A DNA stretch of 64,000 nt from Zygnema circumcarinatum (lineage: Eukaryota; Streptophyta; Zygnematophyceae; Zygnematales; Zygnemataceae): positions 3,541,810 to 3,605,809 of the forward strand of contig CM074808.1 in NCBI GenBank assembly GCA_037447605.1, read 5' to 3'. Below are positions 11,201 to 23,135 of this stretch, one piece after another. The first letter of the stretch is position 1. Every line of letters starts with the position of its first letter. A program made the position numbers and the translations under genes. The notes beneath the pieces are model-generated. The model was given only the letters and a program-made list of their open reading frames with translations. It searched no databases and was not told the origin of the DNA.

Positions 11201-12808
11201 TTGATTCTCAACCACCATTGTCTTATGCATTGCAGGAAAACCAGTACATTATGAAATGTATCATGCGAGTCATATCCATTGCTGACCTTGGCCCTCTCGC
11301 ACCTCCCATAATAAGTGAACTTTCTGCTATCCTCGTTGAAGTATGCAAGAACCCTAAAAATCCATATTTCAACCACTATCTCTTTGAGGCAGTAGCAGGT
11401 CTTGTGAGGAAGCCATCCGCCGCGGACCCAACTCAAATTGCAGTGTTTGAAAACACTTTATTTCCCTTCCTCCAAATGATTCTTGTAAATGATGTGCAAG
11501 AGTTTTCCCCCTATGCCTTCCAAATCCTCGCCATTTTGGTTGAGACCCGAAAACCTCCGCTTCCCGACGTCTATATGAGCATTTTCTCAGCCCTTATTTC
11601 CCCTCAATTGTGGGAAAGACCGGCCAATGTTCCGGCTCTTGTACGGGTATTGCAGGTTCGTACGCCTCTCTATTCCTGAAACTTGATTAAGCCATGAATG
11701 CATTTCCTTTGAACTTTTTTTCCAACTTTCTTCCTTACTATCACCACTGCCCTGCACTACCACAGGCTTATCTGGAGAAGGCGGCACCTGCTATTGTCTC
11801 GGCCAATCAGTTGCTTCCAGTACTCGGAGTATTTCACAAGCTTATAGCAAGCAAGCATACGGATCATCATGGCTTCTACGTGCTGAACACTGTCGTGGAA
11901 TACCTAACTCCTGATGTGCTTTCTCCTTACATGAAGCAGATCTGGAATCTTCTCTTCTTCCGCTTACAGGTTTCGTCTGAAGCCTTAGTGCCCATTTCTT
12001 CCAGGCTTATCGTTTTTGGTTTCTCAGGGCACCACAAAAGGTCACTCTCTCAATTGTTTTCTTTGTCGTGCGGGCTTCTTGGGCTTGCAGGATTCGAGAA
12101 CCCCAAAATTTGTGCGAGGTCTTCTTATATTCATGGCTCTTTTCGTGGGGAAACATGGAACGGGACCTCTCTTGAATTCTGTGAATTCTGTTCAACCTGG
12201 GCTGTTCCTTCAGCTGATTGATCCTGTATGGGTCTCCACGCTTCCAATCATCACTGGGAGCATTGAGACGAAGCTATCGGTAGTAGCAGCAACGAAACTT
12301 TTGACAGAATGGCCAGATTTGCAGGTAAGCTTACGCTTTCTCACAAGTTTTCAAAGCTTTGATTCTCTCTGCTTGCTTTTCAGCTCTTTGATAGCCTCTC
12401 GCAAACAGAACTCTGGAAAAATTACAAAGCCCTAACTGCTACTTTTATCGTTGCCCTCACTTCCAGGTCGACGCAACGTTGCCACTTTGGGGACGCTTGC
12501 TTAATTCGACGGTTACATTAGCGGTACGTCCTGAGGAAGAGAGAGCGGTAGACGTGGATATTCCCGATGAATTGGACGAAGTGGCAGGCTATCAGGCAGT
12601 GTTTGCGCAGTTGTATAATGCGGGGAAGAAGGAGGAAGACCCGATTCCTGACATCCGGGATGCAAAGGAGTACTTGGCGAGGGGAATAGGAGGAGTCTAC
12701 AACCAAGCGAAGGAGAAATTCACGGGAGCTATTGGGGCAGGTTTGACGGGTGATAATCAAAAGGCGCTGCAGGAATTGTGTGCACGTTATGGTGTCCGGT
12801 TGGCGTGA
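8293..12808 (+). CDS. CAS: Exportin-2 (CAS/CSE1), importin-alpha re-exporter
   Basis: Eight exons close exactly in phase: 8293-8568, 9100-9618, 9987-10318, 10417-10999, 11236-11655, 11766-11969, 12091-12324 and 12467-12808, giving 969 residues, the usual length of the family. The N-terminal importin-beta-like region ([10 protein letters not shown]) is followed by the CSE1 core ([29 protein letters not shown]), then [27 protein letters not shown] and [14 protein letters not shown]. The C-terminal CAS signature [19 protein letters not shown] is present. The protein is a HEAT-repeat karyopherin that returns importin-alpha to the cytoplasm with Ran-GTP. The start lies after a long CT-rich leader. 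The gene looks intact. Confidence 0.96.
11135..11190 (+). repeat. Poly-G/GGA low-complexity tract in an exportin-2 intron
   Basis: The intron between exons 4 and 5 carries an almost pure G and A stretch with two G runs of eight or more. It has no coding signal. Confidence 0.85.
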
Positions 12809-14473
12809 CATCTCGTCGCAAGGTATGGGTTTGGAGGGAGCGGCTGGATTGAAGGCTAATGCTTTGGGCTTCAAATTGTGAATGTGAGCTTTAAACTCAG
12901 GAGCCCTATAAAGCTCGAAGGCATTGTTTTTATTGGCGAATTCGGCACTTAATGGAACCGTATTGGTGTGTCCATTTTGCAGGTTTAGGGTATGGGCGTA
13001 GGAGTGGATACATTAGCCATTAGTGCTTTCATTTGAGAAGAATAACGTGGAGTCGTTTATGCAACGGAGGAGGATGCTCAATATGCTGTCGCTTAGAGGA
13101 GGATGCTTCTAACGTTTGTGGTGCCCACGGTGAATGAAGAATCCTTGCAAGAGTTTGTATTCTGTTCCTTCCTTGTTATCTCCCTCTCTCTCTTCTCCTT
13201 CCTTTCTCTCTCCCTCATTTTCTGTACTTTTTGAATCCCGACGTGCCTTAAAAAGTCTAAATTTTAAAGAACCCACTTCAGACCCGACGGGTTCACTCGG
13301 ATGAGACTTCCTCTGGTACAGTTGAGTCCCCTTTGCCTGAAATTGGATCGCCTTTCTTTCATTTCTGATATGTCTTCCTGATCTTCTTTTGTTGCTTTTT
13401 TGTTTAATTTCCCTTTCACAGCAGACGGCGGTGGCCTTCAGGTTCCTTCGATTTTGCATCAGACGCGTCGGCATAGATTGAAGAGGAGAACAGGGCTCGT
13501 AGAGTATATAGTTGCGGTAGCAATTTTTTTTATGTACATGGAACGGGCGGGATGGCAACCTATGGCTTTGGCTATGATGCGCACATCCATGCACATGCAT
13601 ACATGGGCATACATGGCATACGTACATGCATAGGCATACGTGCACATACATGGACATGCATGCGTGCACGTCCCTGGGCATTAGCAAGCCACGAGCATTA
13701 GCAGCAGCAGTTGCCTGAATTTTGATAACGCGGTTTTTCTTCCCCCCCCCCCCCCCCCCCACCATTCCCTCGGGCTCCCCTTTTTTTTTGCTGAATGGCG
13801 GACAAGAGCAGTTGTTCTTGAAGGTATTGGGAAAATAAAAAGCAAGTTTCGCTGTCAGTTTTTTTCCCAGAGAATGTCTGTAAAACCTGTTACTTCGAAC
13901 GCGTGCGCCTCTCCCTCGCTCTCTCCCTCCTCGCCCCCTCCCCCCTTCGTCCGCTCCCCCCCCCTCTCGTCCTTCTCCCCCTCTCTCCCCTTCCCCCTTC
14001 TCCCGCTCTCTCCCAATTTTGTGCCTTGACTTTCTCCTCTCGTTTTTATTATGTTGAAGTCATGGGAAATAAGGGAAAATAGTTACTATTATTCCTTAGA
14101 AGTCAATCGTCACACGTGAAGCACTGACTAATGTGGGATTTTCTGGGCCGCTGGTGCTTGAAATTCATCTCAAATGTTACACAGGAGCGTACATAACTTG
14201 GATAGACTATGCTCGGAAAGCGAATGTACAGAGAAACAGTAAAACACTACTCGACACTGTTCAATCAACGACATCGCCAAGGAATTTGCTCCACTGGCTA
14301 CGAAAAAAACAACACTGGTGCACAAGTACGATCTTACATTTCTCAGACTGGAACGGAAAAAGGGTTGACTATACAAACAAAACTGTACCCTTCCTTTCCT
14401 ACAACATCAAGAAGCTTTTAACATTTACCAGTTCATGCAGTCTCCGTTTTCAGAGTATGCACGAGTGAAATGT
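12809..14473. other. Intergenic 3' flanks, convergent genes
   Basis: This spacer separates the convergent 3' ends of exportin-2 and the plastid LEA-like gene. I see no gene. It contains a purine/pyrimidine-alternating GCATACATGG-type array (13575-13675), a poly-C run (13742-13760) and a CT-rich block (13905-14035). Confidence 0.6.
13575..13675. repeat. CATACATGG/CATGCA simple repeat
   Basis: About 100 bp consist of degenerate repeats of ACATG, GCATAC and TGCACG. The alternating purine-pyrimidine pattern is typical of a decayed microsatellite. Confidence 0.8.
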
Positions 14474-15762
14474 TTACTGCCCAGGCAGCTGGTCCTTTAT
14501 GCTCTCCACTCCCCCCTGCAGAGCTTCGCCGATCTGCTCTTTCGCCTCCTTCACAGGGCCTCCTCCCAAAACATTGCCAAACAATTCGTTTACTTTCTGC
14601 TCATTCTGATTTGGTCCTCCGGTTTCTATCCTGCTGCCATATTCTTCTTGCAGCTTCCTGCCAGCTTGTGTGACAGTGTCTGGAGTTGGAGCACCACCAA
14701 CAACGGTGCCTTCTTGCGGCACAATCGCGTCAGCCTTGACTGCAAGATCTCCTGTTGCCTTCTGTCCGCTTCTAACTGCTCCACCAGCTTGTTCTCCAAT
14801 TTGCTTTCCCGCCCTGCTCACTTGTCCAACGAAATCATCCACCTTCCCAGATGCAGCCCCACTCGACGACCGAGCAACACCAGGAGCTTCTGGGACAAAT
14901 TCCTTCAATGCTTCAGTGCTCTCTCCCAACTTGCCTGCGGCCGCGTCTTTCACACTGTTCAAGTTCTCGAGCACGGTGTTTCTCCCCTCCTGTCGAGCAG
15001 ACAGCTCAGCCAAGGCCGAGTCAACAGTTCCAAAGGACAAACCGATAGCTGCAATCGCCGCGAAAGTTGCTCCTTGTGTTGGAATGTTCACGATGAAAGT
15101 CTGCAGAGGAGAAGCAGTCATTAGTTTATGGGAAGAAACTAGTTAATCAAGGCTCACTGTTGCAGACACTTCCAGAGACATTGCGGGGTTTGCAAAGCAA
15201 TGTCGTCGTACCTGTGACTGCTCTCGGTTTTGGCTTGCCTCTGCGCGCACAACCTGTAACAAGAATTAAAACCGCAATTAGAATTTCGTCAAAATAGAAC
15301 CAAAAAATCCATCTCACTATCTTGGTAGTGGTGCCAGTGAGGCCTTGATTGCATGCATTTAAGGGCAGGAGGACGACAGCAAGGAGAGTGATAGCATTGA
15401 GTTTATGTCCAAACGACACATTATTATTACAACGATACAGACCATCACACATACCTTTTTATCTTCCTTTTGGTCCATTCTCTAGCACATCACGCTCATT
15501 CGACATTTCAATGCCATATCCTTTCCTCTTTTCCCTCGCTAGCAACGCAACCTAGTGCAGCAATGGACGACAAGCGTAGAAGCCAGCATTATCATCATCA
15601 TCATCATCAGTCTCTGCTCTCAAAACACACCTTCAGACTGCGAGGAGCCGCTGCAATTTTCTTGCACGAAGGCACCGAAGGGGTGGCATGCCGGGAAAGC
15701 CCAGCCGGCAGGACGGCTGCTCCGCTCAGACAGAAACTGAGCGACACTGTCTGCGCAGCCAT
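14474..15762 (-). CDS. Plastid-targeted LEA/COR-like helical protein, unknown family
   Basis: Three exons close in phase: 15762-15631, 15253-15212 and 15100-14474, giving 266 residues. Exon 1 encodes a Ser/Ala-rich N-terminus, MAAQTVSLSFCLSGAAVLPA, without acidic residues, typical of a chloroplast transit peptide. Exon 2 ends it with VVRA-EASQ, a plausible stromal cleavage site. Next comes a hydrophobic run (FAAIAAIGLSFGTVDSALA) that could be a thylakoid-transfer signal or membrane segment. The remaining 180 residues are hydrophilic, rich in Ala, Gly, Lys and Glu, with repeats like KDAAAGKLGES and GKVDDFVGQVSRAGKQIGEQ, resembling group-3 LEA or COR15-type helices. I do not recognise the exact family. 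The upstream ACGTGG cluster suits a stress gene. Localisation and function are inference. Confidence 0.75.
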
Positions 15763-15897
15763 GGCGGTCAAATGCTACTTTCCCTACTCTTGCTTGTACA
15801 AGAAAATGAACGAAAGAAAGCCCTTGCCTTGCCCTTCCCCTGCTTCCTTTGCTCTTTTTACCGCCTTAAAATTCTGCGAGGGAAAGAGGGCACGACG

Positions 15898-15909
15898 CCT
15901 ATTTAAAAT
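15898..15909 (-). promoter_or_regulatory. TATA-like box for the plastid LEA-like gene
   Basis: On the minus strand the sequence reads TTTTAAATAGG about 140 bp upstream of the start codon at 15762. Position and composition fit a TATA element; no transcription start was measured. Confidence 0.4.
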
Positions 15910-16070
15910 GCCGGCTTCAACACAGAATGAGTATTCTTCTAACGGGATATGTCCATGTGTAAGCCAATTTTGTTGACCCAAGCGCCTTTTCTATGAGCTG
16001 GAAAGCGTTATATTTTGTGAATCTCGGTAAACTGTGTCCATGTAGCAGCGTTGTCCTCTCATCAATAAAG

Positions 16071-16243
16071 CCACGTGGCGAGCTGAGCGCGTTTGACAGG
16101 CGAGTACTCGACACGTGGCAGCCGCAAACTTCGACGAGATCTGTATTTGGTTTTTGTCGGTTGCGGAGCGGACTGGACAGCGCGCGACGTGGCAGAATGA
16201 AGCAGAAGAATGACGTGGCAGTTCGGGACAGGCTGCCACGTGG
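16071..16243. promoter_or_regulatory. Cluster of five ACGTGG (ABRE/G-box) motifs
   Basis: CCACGTGGC at 16071-16079, ACACGTGGCA at 16111-16120, GACGTGGC at 16186-16193, TGACGTGGCA at 16211-16220 and GCCACGTGG at 16235-16243 lie within 173 bp. They are 309-481 bp upstream of the plastid LEA-like start and over 900 bp from the ARMC6-like start. ACGTGGC is the core of plant ABA-responsive elements bound by bZIP factors. A sixth ACGTGGC is at 16781-16787. Function is inferred. Confidence 0.65.
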
Positions 16244-17166
16244 ACATGGAATAATGTAGTGTGACTAGTGTCACTGTCGGTTTGTCGATTTGCGGAGCCG
16301 CGCAGTTCGTTCTTGGACCGGCCGAAACCGAATTTTTATTTTGGAGGCTACTATACACACACATTTTGTAGATAGATACACACCTTTAAAAATCTAAATA
16401 TCTTAACAAAATCTGTTGCCAAAAAGGTGTATATCTAGTTGAAAAGGTGTGTAAGTAGACCCTAAGTTATTTTATAAGGGAAAAAAGAGGAGGGACTAGA
16501 AAAGAAATGTAATATATAGGCAATGATCAAATGTGTAAATTTGTCACTCGAGGGTATGTTTGCCAAAAAACGGCTTTCCATGTAACTGGTAACGTCACGT
16601 TCCATGCTTGTTAACTGCAACTCGAACGTTTTTGTAAGAGTTACGGGGATGTGTTTAGCTTTTTACGCTGAACTGTGACTGTGCATGTGCATGGAACATG
16701 AAGCGCCTGTGGGAGTACCATTCGTGAACTTTTTGGTCGAGCACATCCAATGACGACTCGCCACGTATGTAAAATTGTAAACGTGGCTAGACTCCATTGG
16801 AAGATGCGCGACCATAGGCCCACTTGGAGACGCACTCTGCGCCCTCTGCTTCTGCTCTCTCTGCTTTCTTTCTGCCTCGTTGCAATGCATTTGGCGCACT
16901 TTTACAAGCGCAACATAACAAATTTCGAAGCACGATAAAAATTTTAAACGCTTTTATTGAATCTGAAAACAATATTGACAGCAGTCCATGCATTTCTCTC
17001 CGTCCAATTGACAGAAATGGCCCATTGAGAGCTTGCAGCTGCTGCTGTAGTTGGAGAATCCCTCTCCACTTTCTTTCTTATCCGTGATGTTTTTGGTTCC
17101 TCTTCAAGCTTATTGTCTCTTCTGATCTGACGTTCTGAACGAGGTGCTCACAGTCCTGGTGGAGCC

Positions 17167-20100
17167 ATGGCGCCTGCCAGGCTCACCCTCTCTCAAGAGG
17201 AGTTTGATGCGGCGGTCCAAGAGGCCATGGAGATTTTTGGAATAGATGAGAAAGAATCAATAGAGGACACGAAGAAAACATTTGAAATGCAAGGATTCGA
17301 CTTATCAGGTGACCAATCTGATCAATCTGGCTCAGTAAAAAAAACCTAAACGACCTTGAAGCCTAAAAGCCTTGAACCTTGCACTTAAAATAACCCTTTT
17401 TCCAAGCTTGAACAAAGGTGAGTATATTTCTGGAACATTGTAGGTAAGGATCGTTAGATCCCAATGACACGCCACCTTAATCAGACCTTGTGGTCGATTG
17501 CAGCGCACCTCATGGTTTCATAGAGAAAAAGTGGAGAGGGAACGCGTAAAAGAATATTGCTTGCAAAGGATTTTCTTGAACTTGTTAACTTTTCCGTGCG
17601 GCGGTTCCAGACCTAAAAAACAATGAACATAATTCCAAAATTACCTTAACACTGAAACCTCATGCATGCACTCGTACGAAGACGAATGGGCATGCATTAA
17701 CAATTTGTGTTTTGAGATCACAAACAGTGTGCGAAGAGCTGTAACACACTTAATTCATAGCCGTTGTACAATTCAATCGCAGTATGCAGTTAATACACAG
17801 TTTTACAACGAGTATGGAATCTTGTAGCTCTATCTCTATCGACATGGGTCTGTGCCAGCTTGGATGGATGCTACTTGTCGAGTCTAAAGTTGCAGCTACG
17901 TGCTTGCTTATTGAAATGTAGAGGACTGTGAACAAGAGTCTTGGAGTGGAATGTGATTTTTTTTTTGTGGAAATCGTCAATAGAGTGTAGCAATTAGATC
18001 ATAAGAAGGTATCAGGGAATAAGTCAATGTAAGAATGAGTTAGCATATCTAAGCACTTTCAGATTAACTGAAAGAGCTCCAGAAGCGGAGGCAATGCATT
18101 GTCTACATCGGCAAGCTTGTCAGTCTTGAGTTATGACGATATCAGAACGAGCGAATCTTCATTCATGCCTTACCATGTAGATTATCTGACTGTCTCTGTG
18201 GCGCTGGAAGCTTGCCTAGAATCCTTCTTTATTTTTGGCTGGTTCGAAGTGAGCACAACTTCATTCACGATACTTACGAAAATATGTTCTAACACTATTT
18301 ATGTGGCCTTCGCTCATTCGCAGGCATCATTACCGCACCGGACCAGCAGGAACATCCTATAGTAGCAGCTTCCACTCGGCTTTCAAATGCTGTTACGGGT
18401 TATTTACAAACAGCAACTGAAAACAGTGGAATTGGAGAAGCTGATGTCTCGAACGGGGGCAGAGTCGTAGAGAAAGGAAACGAAGCTTTGATTGATGCAC
18501 TTGTCAAAGCAATTGAAGATGTCGAAGCGATGATGCGTGAAGGAGGGGCTGACACTGTGAGTGTAGCAGGAAGGTTGGGTGTAGTCGAGTCAACTGTGAA
18601 GGCATGTGATGCGTTTTTACAAGGGAGACAATCTCACTTTGTGGAGAAGGGACTAGCTGCATTGAACCTGCTACTGACGGGTGAGTTGCAGACAACGCCT
18701 GCTTTGTTGATGACGGGCAATTAGAGAAGCTGGACTTTAGAAAGTCTTAGTATTGAGAAGAAACTTGAGCAATGCAGTGAATGGACAAAAGCCCGACAAG
18801 GATGATCTTGAGACGACTACTTTGCTTGTTTACAGAGTTTGCTGAGGATTTTGGCGGCTTCTTTTACAAAGTATGGATGGATTTGGAAGGAAATCTTTCT
18901 TGTTGAGGATTGTTGCCTCTCAGACATTGCCTGAATAACCCTGCCCAATGCCGAATACAAATAACTTGGTTGATGTGCACTTTAAGTTCGTCTATGTGGC
19001 TATCCGACATGAGAATTTCTACAATCGCTGCATGCGGGAGCTGAAATTGTCCTCCCATGTTGTGACAATTTCGCATGTCTTTAACGCATGTACAGTTCTT
19101 TTTTTTTCATAAACTTCAGCTTTCCTTTTTTCTGTTGTTTCGTCTTTCCATTGGCAGATGAGGCCAACAAACAAGCTTTTCTGAAGGCCAATGGACCTGA
19201 TGTGGTAGTGACGGCACTTTCTGCCCATCAGGAATTCCCATCGCTGGTTCATGCTGCAGCCAATGTGGCAGCGACAGCTGGCACCAGATTCGAGGTGAAT
19301 AAAGAAGAATTCATGAACAGAAATGCACACGAGCTCCTTGTTGGACTAATGAGGCGCCACCTCACACATTCCGGAGCCGTTCAAGGGAGTGTGGATGCCT
19401 TACGGAGTTTGTCAACAAATGACGATTCAAGAGTGGCTGCATCAAAGGTACGGTGAAGGAGAAAGCATCATATCGTTGTAATCAGCACCTTTGTTATCTG
19501 TGGGCGTACTTGTTTGCGATACGGTTGTTGCAGTCTCCAATAGTAATTCGTTCATACGAGAGCATTTCTGCTGCCCGATGACCGTTTTTACAGACATTCA
19601 CGAATGCCCAGAAGATCGCAGAGGCTGGGGCAGTGGAAGCAATTTTGGAGGCCGCCCGAGAACATCGTGAAGACCCGCAACTGTCAGCCATACTTTGCAC
19701 CGGGCTGAAGGCAGTTGCAGTCAATGTGAGTGCTGTGTTTCAACTGTTTTCCTTTTCAGGAAACTTCGTTGCCCAGCTGTCTAAGCCCATAAATGCTGCC
19801 ACCTTTGGCTCTTCACAGACTGTACAGTGGAGGGGAATATAGCAAGCTTATCAAATCACTGATCTCAATTGTTCACTTGTGGAAGCAGGAGGATATTTGC
19901 AGGTCTGTGGCTGAAAAAGGAGGTGTGGAATTGGCAATAAACTTTTTGTCGGTCGCATCGGCGGAACGAAGAGCCAGCATAGTACGAAGTGCTTGTGGCC
20001 TTCTTCGGCAGGTGAATTTCACGAACGAAAGATGGGATAAGAGAGAAGGAGGAGATAAATAAATGCTGAACTTGAAGGGATCTACACAGCGGCTTCCTTT

Positions 20101-21332
20101 CCTTTTCCAGTATATGACATGATTTTATACCTGACAGAGCCAAGCTGGCAACGGACAGTAGAGGAATGTTGAAAAGATGTAACCGAATGTAATTACACAA
20201 CAAGACAGTTGATGTTTGAATGCTTTTGCTGATCTGACCTGCAGTAGGAAATGGACAGCTGGCAGGTAGTGATCGCAATAAGGCGGCCATAGTGGAGGGT
20301 GGTGGAATGAACCATATTTTGGGAGCGTCCTCGATTTTCCCGGAGGATCCGGGAGTCATCCAGGAGGTTAGTTATCCGTATTTAAGAGCTGCAGTTGAAG
20401 TGCAACGACAGGTTGATCTGAGGGCAGACATGACGCATACTTGAAGCAAGCTGATTTGCCAGCTCGAATGAAAGTGAGCTATCCTGAGTTTCGTGACAAC
20501 ACATTTTTTTTTTATTGCGTGCACCTGAACTGAACGGAAATGAACTTATACTTATCTGATGAATGTTTGGATGCAAATAACTGGCATGGTATGAAGAACT
20601 ATATGAGGGGCCACAAAATCCTCACCAAAAGGTCTCTCTTTCTCTCCCCGCTTCCCTCCCTCCCCNNNNNNNNNNCCCCCCCCCCCCCCCCCCCCCCCCC
20701 ACCCATATATCTCTCCCTTTTTCTCTGTCCCCTTCCCTCCCTCCCTCTCTCCCTCCCTCACTCTCCCCTCCGTTGCCTCCTGCAGAGTTTTGCGACTGTC
20801 ACTGCCCTCACATTGAGAATGCCTGGCCATGCAGCCATAGCGCTTCAGCTTGGGGCTGCCAGTGTTGCGGCGGAGGCCATGGAGAGGCACAGCAGTGCAG
20901 GTGCCATGCAGCGGCAGGCCTGCCAAATGCTGCGGAACCTCGCAGTACGCAATCCGGAGAGCAGGTGACGCTCTTCATACGACCACACTCCGCACACATT
21001 CTCTTTCGTTTTTAGGTTCATTGGGCCTCAGATCGGTTTGGCTACCGCATACATCTTCCTGGCCAACTATTCTGCATGTTTTTGGCCAGAGATGACGGGT
21101 TTGGAGTGTGTGTGTGTATTGTGTGAATCTCTTGACCTTCAGGTGACGTCACGTGTTTTCCTCCTGATGGTATTGTTTATTTGTTTCCGAGTATATGTTT
21201 GTCTCTTTTGTCTGCAGATCACTCATTTTAGAAGCTGGGGTTGAGCCTCTCCTAAGGGAAGCCAAGGCCCGGCACAAGCAGTGCCAAGATGTGGCCCTCG
21301 CTGCCCTCATGGCGCTCGGATTCGACAATTGA
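17167..21332 (+). CDS. ARMC6: ARMC6-like armadillo-repeat protein
   Basis: Eight exons close in phase: 17167-17308, 18324-18680, 19158-19447, 19594-19725, 19889-20011, 20259-20366, 20786-20964 and 21218-21332, giving 481 residues, the usual size of ARMC6. The N-terminus LTLSQEEFDAAVQEAMEIFG, followed by EMQGFDLSGI, is the ARMC6 family signature. The rest is armadillo helices, for example EDICRSVAEKGGVELAINFL, LAGSDRNKAAIVEGGGM and RMPGHAAIALQLGA, ending with ALAALMALGFDN. The family is conserved across eukaryotes. It is a scaffold of poorly known function, and no enzymatic motif is present. A 10-N gap interrupts the intron before exon 7 but no coding sequence. The first intron, about 1 kb, is the longest. 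Confidence 0.92.
20666..20675. other. Assembly gap in a poly-C tract
   Basis: Ten N bases sit within a CT-rich and poly-C stretch (20636-20700) in the sixth intron of the ARMC6-like gene. No exon is affected because the flanking exons join in phase. Confidence 0.95.
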
Positions 21333-22906
21333 GTTCTTTTTTTAGAAGCTCTTGAAGCACATCTCGTATGTTTATTTTCGAGGGCAATACAAGCGCTACG
21401 ATTGGTGGGTAACGAGGAGCATGCATGCATGTCTGTACATACGGCATGTCGCTCCAGAGAAGAGCATTCTACATGAAGGTCGGGGGGGTATGAGAGGAGG
21501 TCCAGGTGCAGGATGTGAGGTATATGCCAAATGCGTTGAATGTTTCGTGACTATCTGGACTTCAAAAGGAAATTTTGTTTAAAAGTTGCGTTAAAGAATA
21601 CGCCTTCTCAATTCAGGGTATAAAATACTGTGAAAAATGTCCAAATATGTTAACATGTTGCCTTCAAGGCGCGAGCCTCGCAAATAGTGAAGGGCAGGCC
21701 CACTCTCCTCTCTCCCCTCTGTCTCGTCGCACGAGCGAGGTAAGTCGAGGGACTACGAACAAGCACACCGTATTGTTGTTGGGACACGTGTACAAAGCAG
21801 ATTGAAAGCTCAAGCATTGTACGCACGTGGCGCCGGCCGACCAAGCCCTTTCTTGTAGCGACGTTGACTTGCCGCCGTGACCTTGTCCTATGCCAAGTTC
21901 ACCCTCACACTCTCTGCAACGACTTACCATTTTTCTTTTGGGACACTTTTTCATGTCTATCCACTTGCAGATGCTCTTTCCTGATGCCAAGCCTTCGTTG
22001 CTGCTGTAGTTTGCAATCTATTAAACTCCCCCAATCAAAATAAGCGTAGAAACAATGATGTACTGGTACTGGTAAACTATCATGGTCACACTCGTTTCCA
22101 AATGGTTGCGACTATCGACTGCCATTGTGCCACCTATTGATCCATTAGGGCATGTCAGACTTAACAAGAAGTTCATAAGTTTAACACCAAAACGAGTACT
22201 CTGGTGACATCGCGATACGCTTGTAGAGGAGTACTTCAATAACTTCTTTTTTTTGTAAGATTTTGTTAAGACTCACGTGCCCTATTCCCCATATGTTGGG
22301 CCGTCCCCTGAACAACGTAGCAGGCTTTCCGATCAGTCGTCTAAGACTGCAAAAATGATGAGATTTTGACGGTCCTTGCTTTTTACTACACCAAGTAACA
22401 TAGGGCTTTTGTGTTCATGATCTTGCCATGCAAAACAAGGCGAGTCAGAGGAGCTCATCTTGGAGTCCTACTTGCTTGCTTCTGTTCTTGGGGGCAGGGA
22501 TATACAGAAACCACCAAAAACTAGCAGGCCGGAAGCGTAGTTCAAAGCGTGGTAAAGGTTTCAGAGTTTAGGATTTAGGGTTGAAGCCATCTGGCGCTTT
22601 CTTAGTCTCCTTGCTGGAAGTTCTTGAACTTGTTCAACTGCAAATCATTTAATGAAAAAATTTGGAGCTTTCAATTAGCATTTCCCACTTCCACAGGATG
22701 TATGTAGGCAGCTGATGTCAGCCACCCCTTGCTCTGCAGCAAGGCACACCGAGATAAACGACATGTCAAGGGTGAAGGACAGAGCGAAAAGAGGGGGAGA
22801 GAGGGGAGAGGAAGAAAAGAAAGAAAAGGAGATTTCTTAGGTAACTCTTGCTTCAACACATGTATACGGAATACCAAAGTGCAAGGGGAGGATTGTGGGA
22901 GAGAAA

Positions 22907-22940
<34 letters not shown>

Positions 22941-23135
22941 GAGAGATGAGAGAGACGCTCAGAACCAGACATGAGAGGGCGGAAGGGCGTTACGATAGAA
23001 GTCCAAGTACTTGCATAGCGTCACAAGTACAGAAAGCCATTTTCACAGGCCCAAGGAATCGCAAATGATGACTGAGTGTACCTTAACATAGGAGCTCATG
23101 AAGATTATTAGACTTCCGCTTTGACATGAATGAAG
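21333..23135. other. Intergenic spacer, no gene seen
   Basis: About 1.8 kb between the convergent ARMC6-like and YkgJ-like genes. It has a telobox-like AGGGTT stretch near 22575, purine-rich sequence (22765-22835) and an AG microsatellite (22911-22939). No exon with splice sites was recognised. Confidence 0.6.
22911..22939. repeat. AG microsatellite
   Basis: A pure AG dinucleotide run of about 29 bases in intergenic sequence. Confidence 0.95.

Larger units (their letters stand above)
15763..17166. other. Divergent promoter spacer
   Basis: The 1.4-kb spacer lies between the divergent starts of the plastid LEA-like gene (minus) and the ARMC6-like gene (plus). Apart from the ACGTGG cluster and the TATA-like box I see no gene or repeat. 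The right half is AT-rich. Confidence 0.55.

Noticed and set aside
13109-13765. 218-codon minus-strand open frame across the exportin-2 3' flank
   Set aside because: It runs through microsatellite and poly-C sequence, has His/Cys/Met-rich repeat composition and has no homologue I recognise.
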